A DNA stretch of 44,254 nucleotides, from the NCBI GenBank assembly GCA_018240465.1, contig JAFEFS010000021.1:1-44254 (forward strand). Direction: 5' to 3'. The notes under the pieces are model-generated. The model saw only the letters and a program-made list of their open reading frames with translations, had not been told where the DNA came from and searched no databases. This DNA is from Pseudomonadota bacterium (GTDB taxonomy: Bacteria; Pseudomonadota; Gammaproteobacteria; Xanthomonadales; Rhodanobacteraceae). Below, in pieces: positions 1 through 8,890 of this stretch. The translations under genes and the position numbers were made by a program. How positions within the stretch are numbered: position 1 is the stretch's first letter; each line of letters opens with the position of its first letter.

Positions 1-1
1 G

Positions 2-406
2 CAGGGCGAGGTCGAAGCGGTGGTTACCGGGTTGACGCGAGGGTTTGGCTGCAATGGGCAAGGCGCCAATGTAGAGTTTGATCCGCCATCGTCCATAACG
101 ATGGCTGGCAACGGCATAGTTGTCGTATCGGCATATAAAGGTGGACTTTGTTCCATACCGAAGGAGCCGCCTTGGACATATCAGCAGGTGGCCAACCTCG
201 GCCACCTTGAGGGCAGTACATATCAGGTTGTCTGGAACGAGGGCGCACCGCCGATTCGCTTTCTGGCGGCGACGTTGAACATGTCAGACCCATACTCCGT
301 AGCCGCACCGGCCTTGTCGCCGTGGGCACTAGGCATGTTGTTGCTGTCGACGGCCAGCGTTGCGTTGTTCGCGTTGCGCAAGCGGGCCGCGCGTCAGAGC
401 CGCTGA
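2..406 (+). CDS. Secreted IPTL-CTERM-like protein, 5' end cut by the window
   Basis: The reading frame is open from the first bases, so the N-terminus lies outside the window; a GTG at 20 is internal, because the upstream residues QGEVEAVV match the paralog at 853-1278. The C-terminus has the layout of an IPTL-CTERM sorting signal: APALSPWALG, a hydrophobic stretch, then a basic tail (RKRAARQSR). Such tails are known as recognition and anchoring sites for exosortase-type enzymes. The body (about 100 residues) matches no domain I recognise but is clearly related to the downstream paralog (QG-VEAVVTGLT, ANLGHL, TYQV, RxLxATL). Function unknown; probably exported and processed at the cell envelope. 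Confidence 0.7.
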   Translation, partial: QGEVEAVVTGLTRGFGCNGQGANVEFDPPSSITMAGNGIVVVSAYKGGLCSIPKEPPWTYQQVANLGHLEGSTYQVVWNEGAPPIRFLAATLNMSDPYSVAAPALSPWALGMLLLSTASVALFALRKRAARQSR

Positions 407-421
407 CAAGGCATCGTCGAG

Positions 422-786
422 GTGGAAGCGCGCGACGACCGCAACCGGGCCGCCGCCACGAACGCGGCCACCGCGACCGCCTCGTCAAGCCTCAGTGCGG
501 CCTACCCGGTCGCGGCGATCATCGAAGGCGAGCGCAAGGGCCTGAACTGGGGCAGCGGCGGCGGCTGGAACGATGCCACACCGAATGCCTATCCCGACCG
601 GGCACGCATCGATTTCTCCGGTCACCAGTGGTTCGACCAGGTCAGCGTCTACACCGTGCAGGACAACTACCCGAACCCGGTCGAACCTACCGATCAGACC
701 ACGTTCGACCAGTACGGCATCACCAACTTCGATATGCAGGTATGGAACGGGGTGAATTGGGTGACCGTGGTTCGGTCGTCAACTAA
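422..786 (+). pseudogene. Orphan discoidin-like (F5/8 type C-like) domain fragment
   Basis: The frame encodes a stretch resembling the bacterial discoidin-like module often found at the ends of large secreted or RHS-type proteins: AAYPVAAIIEGERKG, LNWGSGGGWNDAT, then VYTVQDNYPNPVEPTDQTTF, YGITNFDMQVWNG and NWVTVV. It has no ribosome binding site, start or signal peptide, and it begins right after the stop of the preceding gene in the same frame. Homology stops near 780, before the usual end of the domain, and the frame then runs into the next gene. I read it as the remnant of a larger protein, not a functional gene. Confidence 0.55.
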
Positions 787-812
787 TCCTTCTCGGGTAC
801 ATGGAGAACCTC

Positions 813-1343
813 ATGACCACTTTGACGGAAACTCCCATTCACCCTGGCGGCAATGCTGTTGTTATTGCTGCCAGCCTCAGCGTTTGCCTTCGACGAAGTA
901 TTGTCCTTCCGCTTCAACGTCCAAGGGCAGGTGGAAGCGGTAGTAACGGGGTTGACCGACACGTGTAAAACCGGCGCTGAATCCAGATATACCGCAGTCA
1001 CCAGTATCACCATAAAAGGCAACGCTATTCAGATCAATTCGAAAAACGCCAATGCTTTTTGCACTAACCGGGCTTCACCTCCAATAAGCTATTCAGTTTC
1101 CGCAAACTTGGGGCATCTGGACGAGATCACCTATCAGGTGACTGGGACCTTGGGGAACCCCGACATAACCCCGCCGCTCCGCTCCCTCAGCGCCACATTG
1201 GACGTCCCCGATCTGTTTGCTTCCATCGGCGCGCCGGCGCTGTCGGAGTGGTGCTCGGCGTGCTCGTTCTTGCGCTGATCGCAATGGCCGCGCGGTCGTC
1301 ATTGCGCGATGGGATTTCTTCAATCGGCCGCGCGTGCCGCTGA
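813..1343 (+). pseudogene. Second IPTL-CTERM-like secreted protein, frameshifted copy
   Basis: This is a paralog of the protein at 2-406. The largest intact frame is 853-1278 (141 aa) and starts inside a signal peptide (LLLLLPASAFA). Two single-base defects are visible. Removing one base near 825 would join an upstream ATG (813, MTTL) to RKLPFTLAAMLLLLLP, a complete signal peptide. At about 1250 the sorting tail breaks after APALSEW: the current frame ends SACSFLR, whereas a one-base shift gives VLGVLVLALIAMAARSSLR, the expected hydrophobic and basic tail, ending at 1343. The gene has probably lost its anchor. Sequencing error cannot be excluded. Confidence 0.6.
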
Positions 1344-1402
1344 TCCGAGTAAGCCCGACTCCGCGTCGCTGGTGCGGAGCCGGATTGCTGCTTCAATCGT
1401 GA

Positions 1403-1420
1403 TCCCGGCGAAAGCCGGAA
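1403..1420. repeat. REP-like palindrome
   Basis: A short hairpin has arms CCGGC and GCCGG around a GAAA tetraloop (1405-1418) within the context GATCCCGGCGAAAGCCGGAA. This resembles the repetitive extragenic palindromes, translating as V-I-P-A-K-A-G, that are common in proteobacterial intergenic regions. It lies about 20 bp beyond the stop of the minus-strand M20 gene and may also help end its transcript. Confidence 0.5.
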
Positions 1421-1441
1421 TGAGGAGCGGGCGCGGCTCCC

Positions 1442-2878
1442 TTACTTCGCCGCATCGGCGCTGTTCGCGTAGATCTTCACGACCTCGTAAAGGAATCTGC
1501 GCCCATCGAGCAGTGATTTCACGCGGATGCGCTCGTTGAGGCCGTGCGCGCGGCTGCCCTCGGCATCGTGGAACATGCCGGACAGCCCATAGGTGGGCAC
1601 GCCGCCTGCGTTGAGGAAGCGGCCGTCGGTCGCTCCGGTCGCCATCGTCGGCACGATCGCGACGCCGGGCCACAGCGTCTCGGCGATCTTGCGCACCGGC
1701 TCCATCATCTGCTCGCTCAGCGGCGGCAGCGGCGTCTGCATGCCGGGCTCACCGACGGCCTTGACCGTGATCTTGTCTTCGCCCATCACGCTCGCGATCT
1801 GCTTGCGTACTTCCTCGACCGCCACGCCGGGCAGGATGCGGCAGTTCACGTTGGCATCGACGTGCTGCGGCAGCGCGTTCGGCGCGTGGCCGCCGTTGAT
1901 TTCGGTGACGACGCAGGTGGTGCGCAGCGTGCCATTCCAGCCCGGATTCACCGCCCACAACCGCTCGGCCGCGGCCTCGTCGGGCTTGGCCGCGAGCACC
2001 GCGCGCATGTCCGCGGCGATCTGCGGCGACTGCAGCTTGGCCTGCGCCTCGAAATAGCCGCGCGTGACCGGGTTGAGCGCGATCGGGAAATTGTACGCGG
2101 ACAGTTTCGCCAAGCCCGCAGCCAGGTGCGCGATCGGGTTGGCCTTGGTCGGGCGCGAACTGTGGCCGCCGACGTCGACGCCCTCGAGCTTGAAGTCCTG
2201 GTAGACCTTCTCGCCGGCCTGGATCTGCAGCGCGACCGGCTTTTCGTTCTTGTCGAGCTCGCCGCCGGCACCTTCGTTGAGCGCGAACGCGGCGTTGAGC
2301 ACCTCGGGTTTGGTCTGCATCAGCCACTTGACACTGTTGAACACGTCCGGCGTCTCCTCGCCGCAGGTCAGCGCGAGCTTGATGCTGCGCCGTGGCACGA
2401 AGCCTTCCTTCCTGTAGCGGATCAGGCTGTCGGTGAATGCCGCGGCCATCGCCTTGTCGTCGCTGGAGCCGCGCGCGTAGAACCAGCCATTCTCCTCGAC
2501 CAGCTTGAACGGATCGCGCTCCCAGTCCTCGCGCTTGGCCTCGACCACGTCGATGTGCGCGAGCAGCAGGATAGGCTTGGCCAGCTTGTCGTGGCCATGC
2601 AGTACGGCGATCAGCGCGCCGTCCTGCGGGCGCTCGGGCGGCGCGAGAATCTGGGTGTCGGCCTTGGGGATTCCAGCGGCGATCAGGCGCGCCTGCATCG
2701 CCTCGGCTGCCTTGGTGCAACTGCCGACCGAACGCGTCGTGTTGATCTCGACGAGCTGCTTGTACAGGCCGCGGAACGCGGCCTCGTCTGCGGAAGGCGC
2801 CTGCGCCCTGCCCTGCGCTGCGAACAGCGCGGCAACGACGGCGGTGAAAAGGGACAGTGACCGGGCAATGGCGCGCAT
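1442..2878 (-). CDS. M20/M25/M40 family zinc peptidase, exported
   Basis: This 478-aa protein is a probable periplasmic di-zinc aminoacylase or carboxypeptidase-type peptidase. Its signal peptide (SLSLFTAVVAALFAAQGRA) is followed by the M20 motifs in order: LLLAHIDVVE (His and Asp metal ligands), RGSSDDKAM (bridging Asp), GEETPD (catalytic and ligand Glu), a dimerisation insert with GGHSSRPT, and a C-terminal His region (FHDAEGSRAHGLNERI). I chose the ATG at 2878 because GAGGA lies just upstream and the signal peptide begins there; the frame is open 20 codons further. The length is normal for the family. Substrate is not predictable. It is a single gene. Confidence 0.9.
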   Translation of the reverse strand: MRAIARSLSLFTAVVAALFAAQGRAQAPSADEAAFRGLYKQLVEINTTRSVGSCTKAAEAMQARLIAAGIPKADTQILAPPERPQDGALIAVLHGHDKLAKPILLLAHIDVVEAKREDWERDPFKLVEENGWFYARGSSDDKAMAAAFTDSLIRYRKEGFVPRRSIKLALTCGEETPDVFNSVKWLMQTKPEVLNAAFALNEGAGGELDKNEKPVALQIQAGEKVYQDFKLEGVDVGGHSSRPTKANPIAHLAAGLAKLSAYNFPIALNPVTRGYFEAQAKLQSPQIAADMRAVLAAKPDEAAAERLWAVNPGWNGTLRTTCVVTEINGGHAPNALPQHVDANVNCRILPGVAVEEVRKQIASVMGEDKITVKAVGEPGMQTPLPPLSEQMMEPVRKIAETLWPGVAIVPTMATGATDGRFLNAGGVPTYGLSGMFHDAEGSRAHGLNERIRVKSLLDGRRFLYEVVKIYANSADAAK

Positions 2879-3060
2879 GCGGATTCCTCGACGTTGGCGT
2901 GAACGTTCAAGAGTGCTACGCGGTTTCGCGAAATTCAATCCCGCCGCGCTTCTTTTTCAAAGCCGCGTGTCGACGAAACGTTCGATGCCACGGTTCATTG
3001 CGCGGGCGCTTGTCGCAAACTGCAACCGGCCCAGCGCCGTCGAATCGGAACACGCGCCGC

Positions 3061-3339
3061 TCAGGCCGGCACCAGATCCTGGTATTCGCGGTGCTTGGTG
3101 ATGTATGCGGCGATGAACGAGCACTGGGGTATCGCCTTCTCGCCGTTGCGGCGCGCCTCGTCGAGCACATGCTGCGCAAGCTTCGAGCCGATGCCGCGCC
3201 CGCCGAGTTGCTCGGGCACGATCGTATGGATGAAGCGGATCGTGCCGGGCGTGCGCACGTAGTCGACATGCGCGGTGAAGCCGTTCACGCCCAATTCGTA
3301 GCGGTTGCGCGCGCGGTTGTCGATGATTTCGTCGGACAC
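3061..3339 (-). CDS. GNAT-type N-acetyltransferase (YjdJ/COG2388 type)
   Basis: This 92-aa protein matches the small single-domain acetyltransferases of the COG2388 group. It has the acetyl-CoA binding signature VPEQLGGRGIGSKLAQ (Q/R-x-x-G-x-G/A form), then LDEARRNGEKAIPQCSF and a C-terminal KHREYQDL typical of the group. The start is a GTG at 3339 preceded by GGGGAG at good spacing. It is probably cytoplasmic. The substrate of these minimal GNATs is not established. Confidence 0.85.
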   Translation of the reverse strand: MSDEIIDNRARNRYELGVNGFTAHVDYVRTPGTIRFIHTIVPEQLGGRGIGSKLAQHVLDEARRNGEKAIPQCSFIAAYITKHREYQDLVPA

Positions 3340-3370
3340 TGACTGTCTCCCCGCGTTTGTTTCGCGCCCA

Positions 3371-4213
3371 TCATACGACGAAGCCGCGCGGCAATCGCCG
3401 CGCGGCCGAGGTCAGGCCCGTCGTCGCGCCGGCGCGAATCAGCCAACCGGCGACGCGCTCCGCCCACTCGGCCTGTCCCGCCGCGTCCGCAATCAGATCC
3501 TGGCGAATCTCGAGTTCGACATGCGCCAGCCCGCGTTGCTCGCCGTACACCGGGATCGCGTAGTCGCTGGCGTCGCTTACCGAGTACGGCTCGTTGTCGC
3601 CGACGACCCATTCGCCTTGCGTGCGGATCAGCCGCAACAGCGCATGCGCCAGGCGCGTGTCACGATGGTAGAGGATGCCGCAGTGCCAAGGCCGGGCCAC
3701 GCCGAGGTAGCTCGGGGTGAAGCTGTGCACGGTGACGAGGATGGTCGGCCGGCCGGCGGCACGGCGCGCGTCCAGCTCGGCGACGATGCGTGCGTGGTAC
3801 GGCGTGAAGACCTCGTCGATGCGCTGCCGCCGTTGCGCCGCCGACAGATCCGCATTGCCGGGCACCTCGGTGCGCTCGCTGCGCAGCGGGATCAGCGTCG
3901 GCGAGTCCAGCGGGCGATTGCAGTCGACAACGAGGCGCGAGTAGGTCTGCGCGATCGCGAACGCGTCCAGACGCGCGGCGAGCTGCGCGGTGACGCCGGC
4001 CGCACCGATGTCCCAAGCAATGTGCCGTTCGAGTTCGGTGGCGGCAACGCCGATATCGCCGAGCGCGCGCGGGAGGCGCTTTCCCGCATGGTCGCAAACA
4101 AGCAGGAACGGCGACGCGCCCGCAGCGTTGTCGACAGCGAACGCGGGCGGCTCGTCGGCGCCGAGCAACGGCGCGATACCAACGTCGGCACGCAGGTCCA
4201 CGGCGACGGTCAT
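3371..4213 (-). CDS. N-formylglutamate amidohydrolase family protein
   Basis: This 280-aa protein belongs to the N-formylglutamate amidohydrolase (HutG-like/COG3931) family, which releases formate from N-formyl amino acids. Visible family features are FLLVCDHAGKRLP near the N-terminus, HIAWDIGA, YSRLVVDCNRP, VTVHSFTPSYLG, WHCGILYHRD, and VELEIRQDLI near the C-terminus. The ATG at 4213 overlaps the stop of the upstream gene by four bases (ATGA), which fixes the start and implies translational coupling. The histidine-utilisation gene at the right edge is 40 kb away, so a shared pathway is only suggested. Confidence 0.85.
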   Translation of the reverse strand: MTVAVDLRADVGIAPLLGADEPPAFAVDNAAGASPFLLVCDHAGKRLPRALGDIGVAATELERHIAWDIGAAGVTAQLAARLDAFAIAQTYSRLVVDCNRPLDSPTLIPLRSERTEVPGNADLSAAQRRQRIDEVFTPYHARIVAELDARRAAGRPTILVTVHSFTPSYLGVARPWHCGILYHRDTRLAHALLRLIRTQGEWVVGDNEPYSVSDASDYAIPVYGEQRGLAHVELEIRQDLIADAAGQAEWAERVAGWLIRAGATTGLTSAARRLPRGFVV

Positions 4214-4791
4214 TCCTGCGGCGCGCGCACCGAGGCACGCCGCGACCAGTCGAGATCGAGGATCACGCGCTCGCCGCTGCGCGCATCGGTCGCTTCGACG
4301 CGCGCGAGGCGGCCGCTGCCGTCGCAGATCCACGCACGCATGTCGCCATCGGCGTTCGATCCGGGCAGCTTGCCGCTGGCACGGAAACGGTAGACCCGGG
4401 CCTGGCACTGGCTCGTCTTCGACGCCGACTCGACGCGCGCGTCGCGGATCGTCGCAATCGCGCGACGCATCGCCGCCATGTCGAACGCGGTCGCCGGCAC
4501 CAGCGCGCGGTCGACCGCGCTCCACACGCCAAGCGCGCTGATCCACGCGTGCGCGCCAATCGCGATGAACTCGATTTCGTCGGTGCTCGCATGGATGCGG
4601 TCGGGGAACACGACTTCGATCTCCCCCGCCATCGCCGGTAACGCCGGGCCGAACACACGCCCCTGCGCGTAGCCGCGGAAGCCGCCCGCATCGACGATCT
4701 GTTCGAACGCGCGTTGCACGTCGGCGCGCGCGTCGGCATGCGCCTGCATCGCGGCGGCGAAGCCGAGCAATCCCGCGAGAAGGAATTTCAT
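4210..4791 (-). CDS. Secreted protein of unknown function, possibly LolA-like
   Basis: This 193-aa protein has a signal peptide (MKFLLAGLLGFAAAMQAHA). The mature part, rich in short beta-like stretches (GEIEVVFPDRIHASTDEIEF, ARVEATDARSGERVILDLDW), recalls the LolA / lipoprotein-carrier fold, but I see no diagnostic motif. The ATG at 4791 was chosen because GGAG lies 6-9 bases upstream and the signal peptide starts there. The gene is translationally coupled to the N-formylglutamate amidohydrolase gene. A periplasmic role is likely; the function is unknown. Confidence 0.7.
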   Translation of the reverse strand: MKFLLAGLLGFAAAMQAHADARADVQRAFEQIVDAGGFRGYAQGRVFGPALPAMAGEIEVVFPDRIHASTDEIEFIAIGAHAWISALGVWSAVDRALVPATAFDMAAMRRAIATIRDARVESASKTSQCQARVYRFRASGKLPGSNADGDMRAWICDGSGRLARVEATDARSGERVILDLDWSRRASVRAPQE

Positions 4792-4860
4792 CTGCGCTCC
4801 GCGAAAAGTTCCGCGCAAAGTATCCGCACGCGCGGATGAATGCAGCCTATCGCCCCGCGC

Positions 4861-5922
4861 TCAACGGGAGACGGCGACGCGGTCGCGCCCATTCGCCTTG
4901 GCCTCGAGCAAGGCCACGTCGGCACGCTTGACCCAGGCACGCGTGTCGTTCATGCCGGCTTCGTTCGTGGCAATGCCGATACTGACCGTCGACATCGCCA
5001 CGGGAATGCCATCGGGTTCGCCGGCGAGCACGGTGAGACGGATGCGTTCGGCGATGATGCGTGCGGTCTCCGCGTCGGTCTGCACGAGGACGATGGCGAA
5101 CTCGTCGCCGCCATAGCGTCCGGGAATGTCGACGTCGCGGACACAACGGCGGATGATGCCGGCGACCGCACGGATGACCTCGTCGCCGGTCGGATGACCG
5201 TGCTCGTCGTTGATGCGCTTGAAATGATCGATGTCTATCATCAGCAGCGCCGCCGGCAGACCGAGGCGCTGGTGGCGCCGCAGGACTTCCACGGTCTTGT
5301 CCTCCCAGCTGCCGCGATTGAGCAAACCGGTCAACCTGTCGATGCGGTTCAACTGCGCCAGACGCCGATTTTGCCGGCTCACGGTGCGCACCAGCCGGTA
5401 GTTGACGCAGCCGATGACGAGCGGATAGACAACCAGCAGCGGCAGGGCCATCAGCACTTCGGACATCGTCGTCGCGGGACTGACGTTGAAACCGAACGCC
5501 AGGACGGCGGCGACGCATCCGAGCATCAGCGCCGCGAACGTGCGTGCCAGCAGCTTCGGCCCGCCGAGGCTGAGCCGATCGAACGAGAGCATCACTGCCG
5601 ACAACACGCTCGGTAGCAGGTTGAACTGCATCAACGCGATCCAGGCACCGCCCATGGCCGCGTCGACCAGCAGATTGCGCAGTTCGGCCTTGCGTGGCGA
5701 GCGCGAGCGCAGCGCAATCCAGCACGCCACGTGCGGCCAGAGAAAGCCGTTCGCGCAGAGCAAAGCCCAGGCAAGTGCGCTGGCACCGTTGACGCGCAGT
5801 ACGCCGGCGACGCACAGGAAGCCGGCAGCCAACCCGAGCATGCGCAACAGGTACATCCGTTTGACCAGTTGCCGGTCCTGGCTGATGAACTTCGCAACTT
5901 CGGGCAGGGGCGCAGTCATCAT
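4861..5922 (-). CDS. Diguanylate cyclase with MASE2 membrane sensor
   Basis: This 353-aa protein makes cyclic di-GMP from two GTP. The N-terminal half has several transmembrane helices with MASE2 features (LLCANGFLWPHVACW, RNLLVDAAMGGAWIALMQFN), the sensor also found in AdrA/DgcC. The C-terminal GGDEF domain has LTGLLNRGSWED, DIDHFKRIND, and the catalytic GGDEF at about residue 271. The RxxD inhibitory site (RDVD) sits exactly five residues before GGDEF, so product inhibition is expected. I start at the ATG at 5922; an adjacent in-frame ATG at 5919 is equally possible. It is a single gene, a counterpart to the EAL gene at 8841. Confidence 0.92.
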   Translation of the reverse strand: MMTAPLPEVAKFISQDRQLVKRMYLLRMLGLAAGFLCVAGVLRVNGASALAWALLCANGFLWPHVACWIALRSRSPRKAELRNLLVDAAMGGAWIALMQFNLLPSVLSAVMLSFDRLSLGGPKLLARTFAALMLGCVAAVLAFGFNVSPATTMSEVLMALPLLVVYPLVIGCVNYRLVRTVSRQNRRLAQLNRIDRLTGLLNRGSWEDKTVEVLRRHQRLGLPAALLMIDIDHFKRINDEHGHPTGDEVIRAVAGIIRRCVRDVDIPGRYGGDEFAIVLVQTDAETARIIAERIRLTVLAGEPDGIPVAMSTVSIGIATNEAGMNDTRAWVKRADVALLEAKANGRDRVAVSR

Positions 5923-6112
5923 GGGCTCGCAGACAGGTTGCCGATTGGTGGGTTCGTGGAAATGGACATCCGCCCCAGTCAGAGCAAAATGCATGCCATG
6001 TCGATCGGGAAACCCTCCCACCGCCCTGCAACCTGAGAAAAACCGCGCTGCGCCGGCGATCGGATCTCATGCGGACCCTTCCGCGCTGTTTCGGTGTTCC
6101 GCGCGATCCGGC

Positions 6113-6149
6113 AAAGAAAACGGCGCGCACCGTCATCCGGTGCACGCCG
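6113..6149 (-). terminator. Intrinsic terminator of the M28 peptidase gene
   Basis: Arms 6121-6131 and 6139-6149 form an 11-bp stem with one mismatch and a 7-base loop. On the minus strand it is followed by TTTTCTTT (6113-6120). It lies about 30 bp beyond the stop codon at 6178. Confidence 0.75.
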
Positions 6150-6177
6150 TGGACAGCGCTGAAACTGACCCGCGGGG

Positions 6178-7878
6178 TTACTTTCGGTCACCCGCGGTCG
6201 CGTCACGCGCGGCGCGGAACTCCGAATCGGCGGCCCAATTCGGCCATTGCCGCGAATTCGCGAGCTGGCTGCCGAGCTGGTAAAGCACGCCGAGGTCGTG
6301 ACTCATGCCGGCGAAGGTCCAGGTCGGCTCCCACTGATCGGCCGGTTGGTGATAGCGGTTGGTGACGTAGTCTTTGCGCGCCTTCTCGCCTGCCTCGAGG
6401 CCGCCGTCGACGAGATCGTTGCCCGACTCCCACGAGAACGCTGGCACGCCGCGCTTGGCGAAGCCGAAATGATCGGAGCGGAAGAAGTGTCCGGCTTCCG
6501 GATGCGGATCGGCGGTGAACTCGAGACCGGCCGCCTTGGCCAACGCCTTGGCGTCGTCGAGCAGTTCCGAGCTGGCATTGCCCGATTGCGACCAGTTCTT
6601 CGCCATCCCCATCGGGTCGAGCGCGTCCATGTTGATGTCGGCTACGGTCGTCGCCAGCGGATACAGCGGCTTGGACGCGTAGTACTCCGAGCCAAGCAAG
6701 CCCTTCTCCTCCGCAGTGACATTGAGGAAGACGACCGAGCGTTCGGGCTTCGGAGCGTGCGCGAACGCGCGGCCCAGCTCGATCAGCGCTGCCGTGCCGG
6801 TGGCGTTGTCGACCGCGCCGTTGTAGATCCTGTCGCCCTTCGCATCGGGTTCGCCGATGCCGAGGTGGTCCCAGTGCGCACTGTAGATCACCGTCTCCCC
6901 GGGATACTTCGTGCCTTCGATGCGACCGACGACGTTCTGCGAAGTGATCACGCTGGAATCGACCTGGTAGCTGGCCGAGAACGTCGTGTGCTTGAGCACG
7001 ACCGGCTTGAACTCGCGCGTCTGCGCTTCCTTCTTCAGCTTGTCGAAATCGAGGCCGGAACTCTTCAGCAGGGAAACGGCGAGATCGCGCTGGATCCAGC
7101 CTTCGAGCCTGGGGTGCGTGGCCGAAGGATCGTCGCGCACGACGTCGAACATGGTGTTCGTGTTCGAGTTCTTCACGGTCGCCCAGCCGTACGAGGCCGG
7201 CGCGGTTTCGTGCACGATGAGCAGGCCCGCCGCGCCGCGCCGCGCCGCCTCCTCGTACTTGTAAGTCCAGCGGCCGTAGTAGGTCATCGCCTTGCCGCCG
7301 AAGTCACCGACACCGGTTTCGAAATCCGGGTCGTTGATCAACACGATCGCGATCTTGCCCTTGAGGTCCATGCCCTTGAAGTCGTCCCAGTGCCGCTCCG
7401 GCGCGCTCACGCCGTAGCCGCAGAACACCACGGGCGCCTTCGCAATCGCCACCGCCTTCGCTCCGTCGAGCGGCGCGCGCACCGCGATTTCCGTGCCCTG
7501 GGTCAATGCATGCGCCTTGCCGCCGACGTTGAACGAGAGCTTGGGCACGCCCTCGATCTCGGCACGCAGAAGCGGCACCGGCTGCGTCCACTCGCGCTTG
7601 CCGTCCTTGAGTTCGCCGCCCGGCGCGAGGCCGGCGCCCTTCATCTGCTCGATCACATAGGCGACCGTCTTGGTCTCGCCCGGCGTTGCCGGACCACGGC
7701 CTTCGAAATCGTCCGAGGCGAGCGTCTTCACCTCCGCCGAAAGCAGCTTCGGATCGAATTGCGGCACATAGGCGGATTTCGCGACCGCTGCGACAGCCGG
7801 TTTCGCGGCCGGCTGCGAGGCGCAGCCCGCAGCGGAGGCGAGGGCCAAAGCGATGGCCGAGGCAAGCAGGATTTTCAT
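6178..7878 (-). CDS. M28 family zinc aminopeptidase lipoprotein with PA domain
   Basis: This 566-aa protein starts at the ATG at 7878 with a lipoprotein signal (LASAAGC). A protease-associated (PA) domain occupies roughly residues 120-330 (VFCGYGVSAPERHWDDF, GKIAIVLINDPD, EEAARRGAAGLLIVHE). The M28 peptidase domain carries the metal ligands: SAHWDHLG, NGAVDNATGTA, TAEEKGLLGSEYY, INMDALDP and FRSDHFGFA. It is expected to cleave N-terminal residues from peptides in the periplasm or at the outer membrane. It is a single gene with its own terminator. The open frame extends 83 codons upstream, but that part looks non-coding. Confidence 0.93.
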   Translation of the reverse strand: MKILLASAIALALASAAGCASQPAAKPAVAAVAKSAYVPQFDPKLLSAEVKTLASDDFEGRGPATPGETKTVAYVIEQMKGAGLAPGGELKDGKREWTQPVPLLRAEIEGVPKLSFNVGGKAHALTQGTEIAVRAPLDGAKAVAIAKAPVVFCGYGVSAPERHWDDFKGMDLKGKIAIVLINDPDFETGVGDFGGKAMTYYGRWTYKYEEAARRGAAGLLIVHETAPASYGWATVKNSNTNTMFDVVRDDPSATHPRLEGWIQRDLAVSLLKSSGLDFDKLKKEAQTREFKPVVLKHTTFSASYQVDSSVITSQNVVGRIEGTKYPGETVIYSAHWDHLGIGEPDAKGDRIYNGAVDNATGTAALIELGRAFAHAPKPERSVVFLNVTAEEKGLLGSEYYASKPLYPLATTVADINMDALDPMGMAKNWSQSGNASSELLDDAKALAKAAGLEFTADPHPEAGHFFRSDHFGFAKRGVPAFSWESGNDLVDGGLEAGEKARKDYVTNRYHQPADQWEPTWTFAGMSHDLGVLYQLGSQLANSRQWPNWAADSEFRAARDATAGDRK

Positions 7879-8083
7879 GACGCTCCCGATCGTTGTGCAA
7901 ACGGTGATCATAGTCCGCACGCATCGAGAGCGTCCACATGGCCGGGGCCGGCAGATACCGCGCATGCGCGGGACGATGCGGCCGCGCGACCGAACCGGAG
8001 GCAACGCTGCGCTGCCTGCGCGGCACCATCCACCGATGACGCGACTGCCCCTGGCCATTTGCCGATCGCGCGCGAACGTGCTT

Positions 8084-8890
8084 TCAGCCGCTGCCGCGAA
8101 CGACTGGCTCGATGCGCATCTGCACATGCATCGCCGCCGGGTCCGTGGCGGCGTCTTCGGCGACGAGGATCAGCACCCGCTTGTTGCTGATGCCCGCATT
8201 GGTCAGACAGGAAGCGTATTCGCGGATACGCCGCTCCACTGCCGGCCGACTCGCCGAGTCGAGGTGCTGTACCGTCGCCCGCAAGGTAATCAATGTCTGT
8301 TCGTACTCGCGCAATACTTTTGTCAGCGGCATCAGGCGGCGGCAATCGTCGACAGCCGATTGCGCTTCGTCCTGCGTCAGCGACAGGGATTCATTGAAAT
8401 CGAGTCTGACGCCTTCGTTCGTGCGAACCACCGTGATCCCAGGATCGGCACCCTGCTTGAGCCGGCCGGAGAGCACATCGAGGTAGTAGCCGACGTCGGC
8501 GGAAATCATCGAGTTGCGCTGGTCCCGGGCGAGCGCAAGCTTGGTTTCCGAACGCACCTTGTCGGCCTCGTATGCGGCGACGACCGGCACTTGCGGTGCA
8601 CTGGCCGCCGGCACCGGAGCAGGTTTCACGACCGGCTTGCGCGGCTTGGCCGGTGGCAATGGATTGGGCTCTGCAGGCTCCGGCAGTTGGGTCGGGATCG
8701 ATTCTTCGACGATCGGCGCGGGCGGTCTTGGCGAGGGCCGTCGAAATATGCTGCAGGCTGGCAGGGCGAGAACCAAGACCAACAACGGCAGCAACGCCGC
8801 CCCGGGGCCGACCGACGAACTGGGCAATCCGAGAGAGTGATCAGGTTTCACGGTTGTGCCGGTTGGAACGAAAAAAACGGATGAAATCAT
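8084..8890 (-). CDS. Proline-rich lipoprotein with degenerate OmpA-like C-terminus
   Basis: A lipobox (LALPAC) follows a hydrophobic stretch. Next come a proline-rich spacer (PAPIVEESIPTQLPEPAEPNP and on to PKPRKP) and a C-terminal alpha/beta region (GVRLDFNESLSL, an Arg/Leu-rich helix, KRVLILVAEDAATDP). The layout resembles an OmpA-type peptidoglycan-binding domain, but the peptidoglycan-contacting Asp and Arg motif is not visible. The start is uncertain: ATG at 8890 overlaps the upstream EAL gene by 50 bases, while GTG at 8851 overlaps it by 11. Neither has a clear Shine-Dalgarno. Coupling to the EAL gene suggests an envelope protein linked to c-di-GMP signalling, which is inference. Confidence 0.65.
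   Translation of the reverse strand: MISSVFFVPTGTTVKPDHSLGLPSSSVGPGAALLPLLVLVLALPACSIFRRPSPRPPAPIVEESIPTQLPEPAEPNPLPPAKPRKPVVKPAPVPAASAPQVPVVAAYEADKVRSETKLALARDQRNSMISADVGYYLDVLSGRLKQGADPGITVVRTNEGVRLDFNESLSLTQDEAQSAVDDCRRLMPLTKVLREYEQTLITLRATVQHLDSASRPAVERRIREYASCLTNAGISNKRVLILVAEDAATDPAAMHVQMRIEPVVRGSG

Noticed and set aside
6247..8190. Long plus-strand frame opposite the M28 peptidase, and a similar one at 1544-2860 opposite the M20 peptidase
   Set aside because: Composition is that of a codon-bias shadow; the minus-strand proteins carry complete catalytic motifs.
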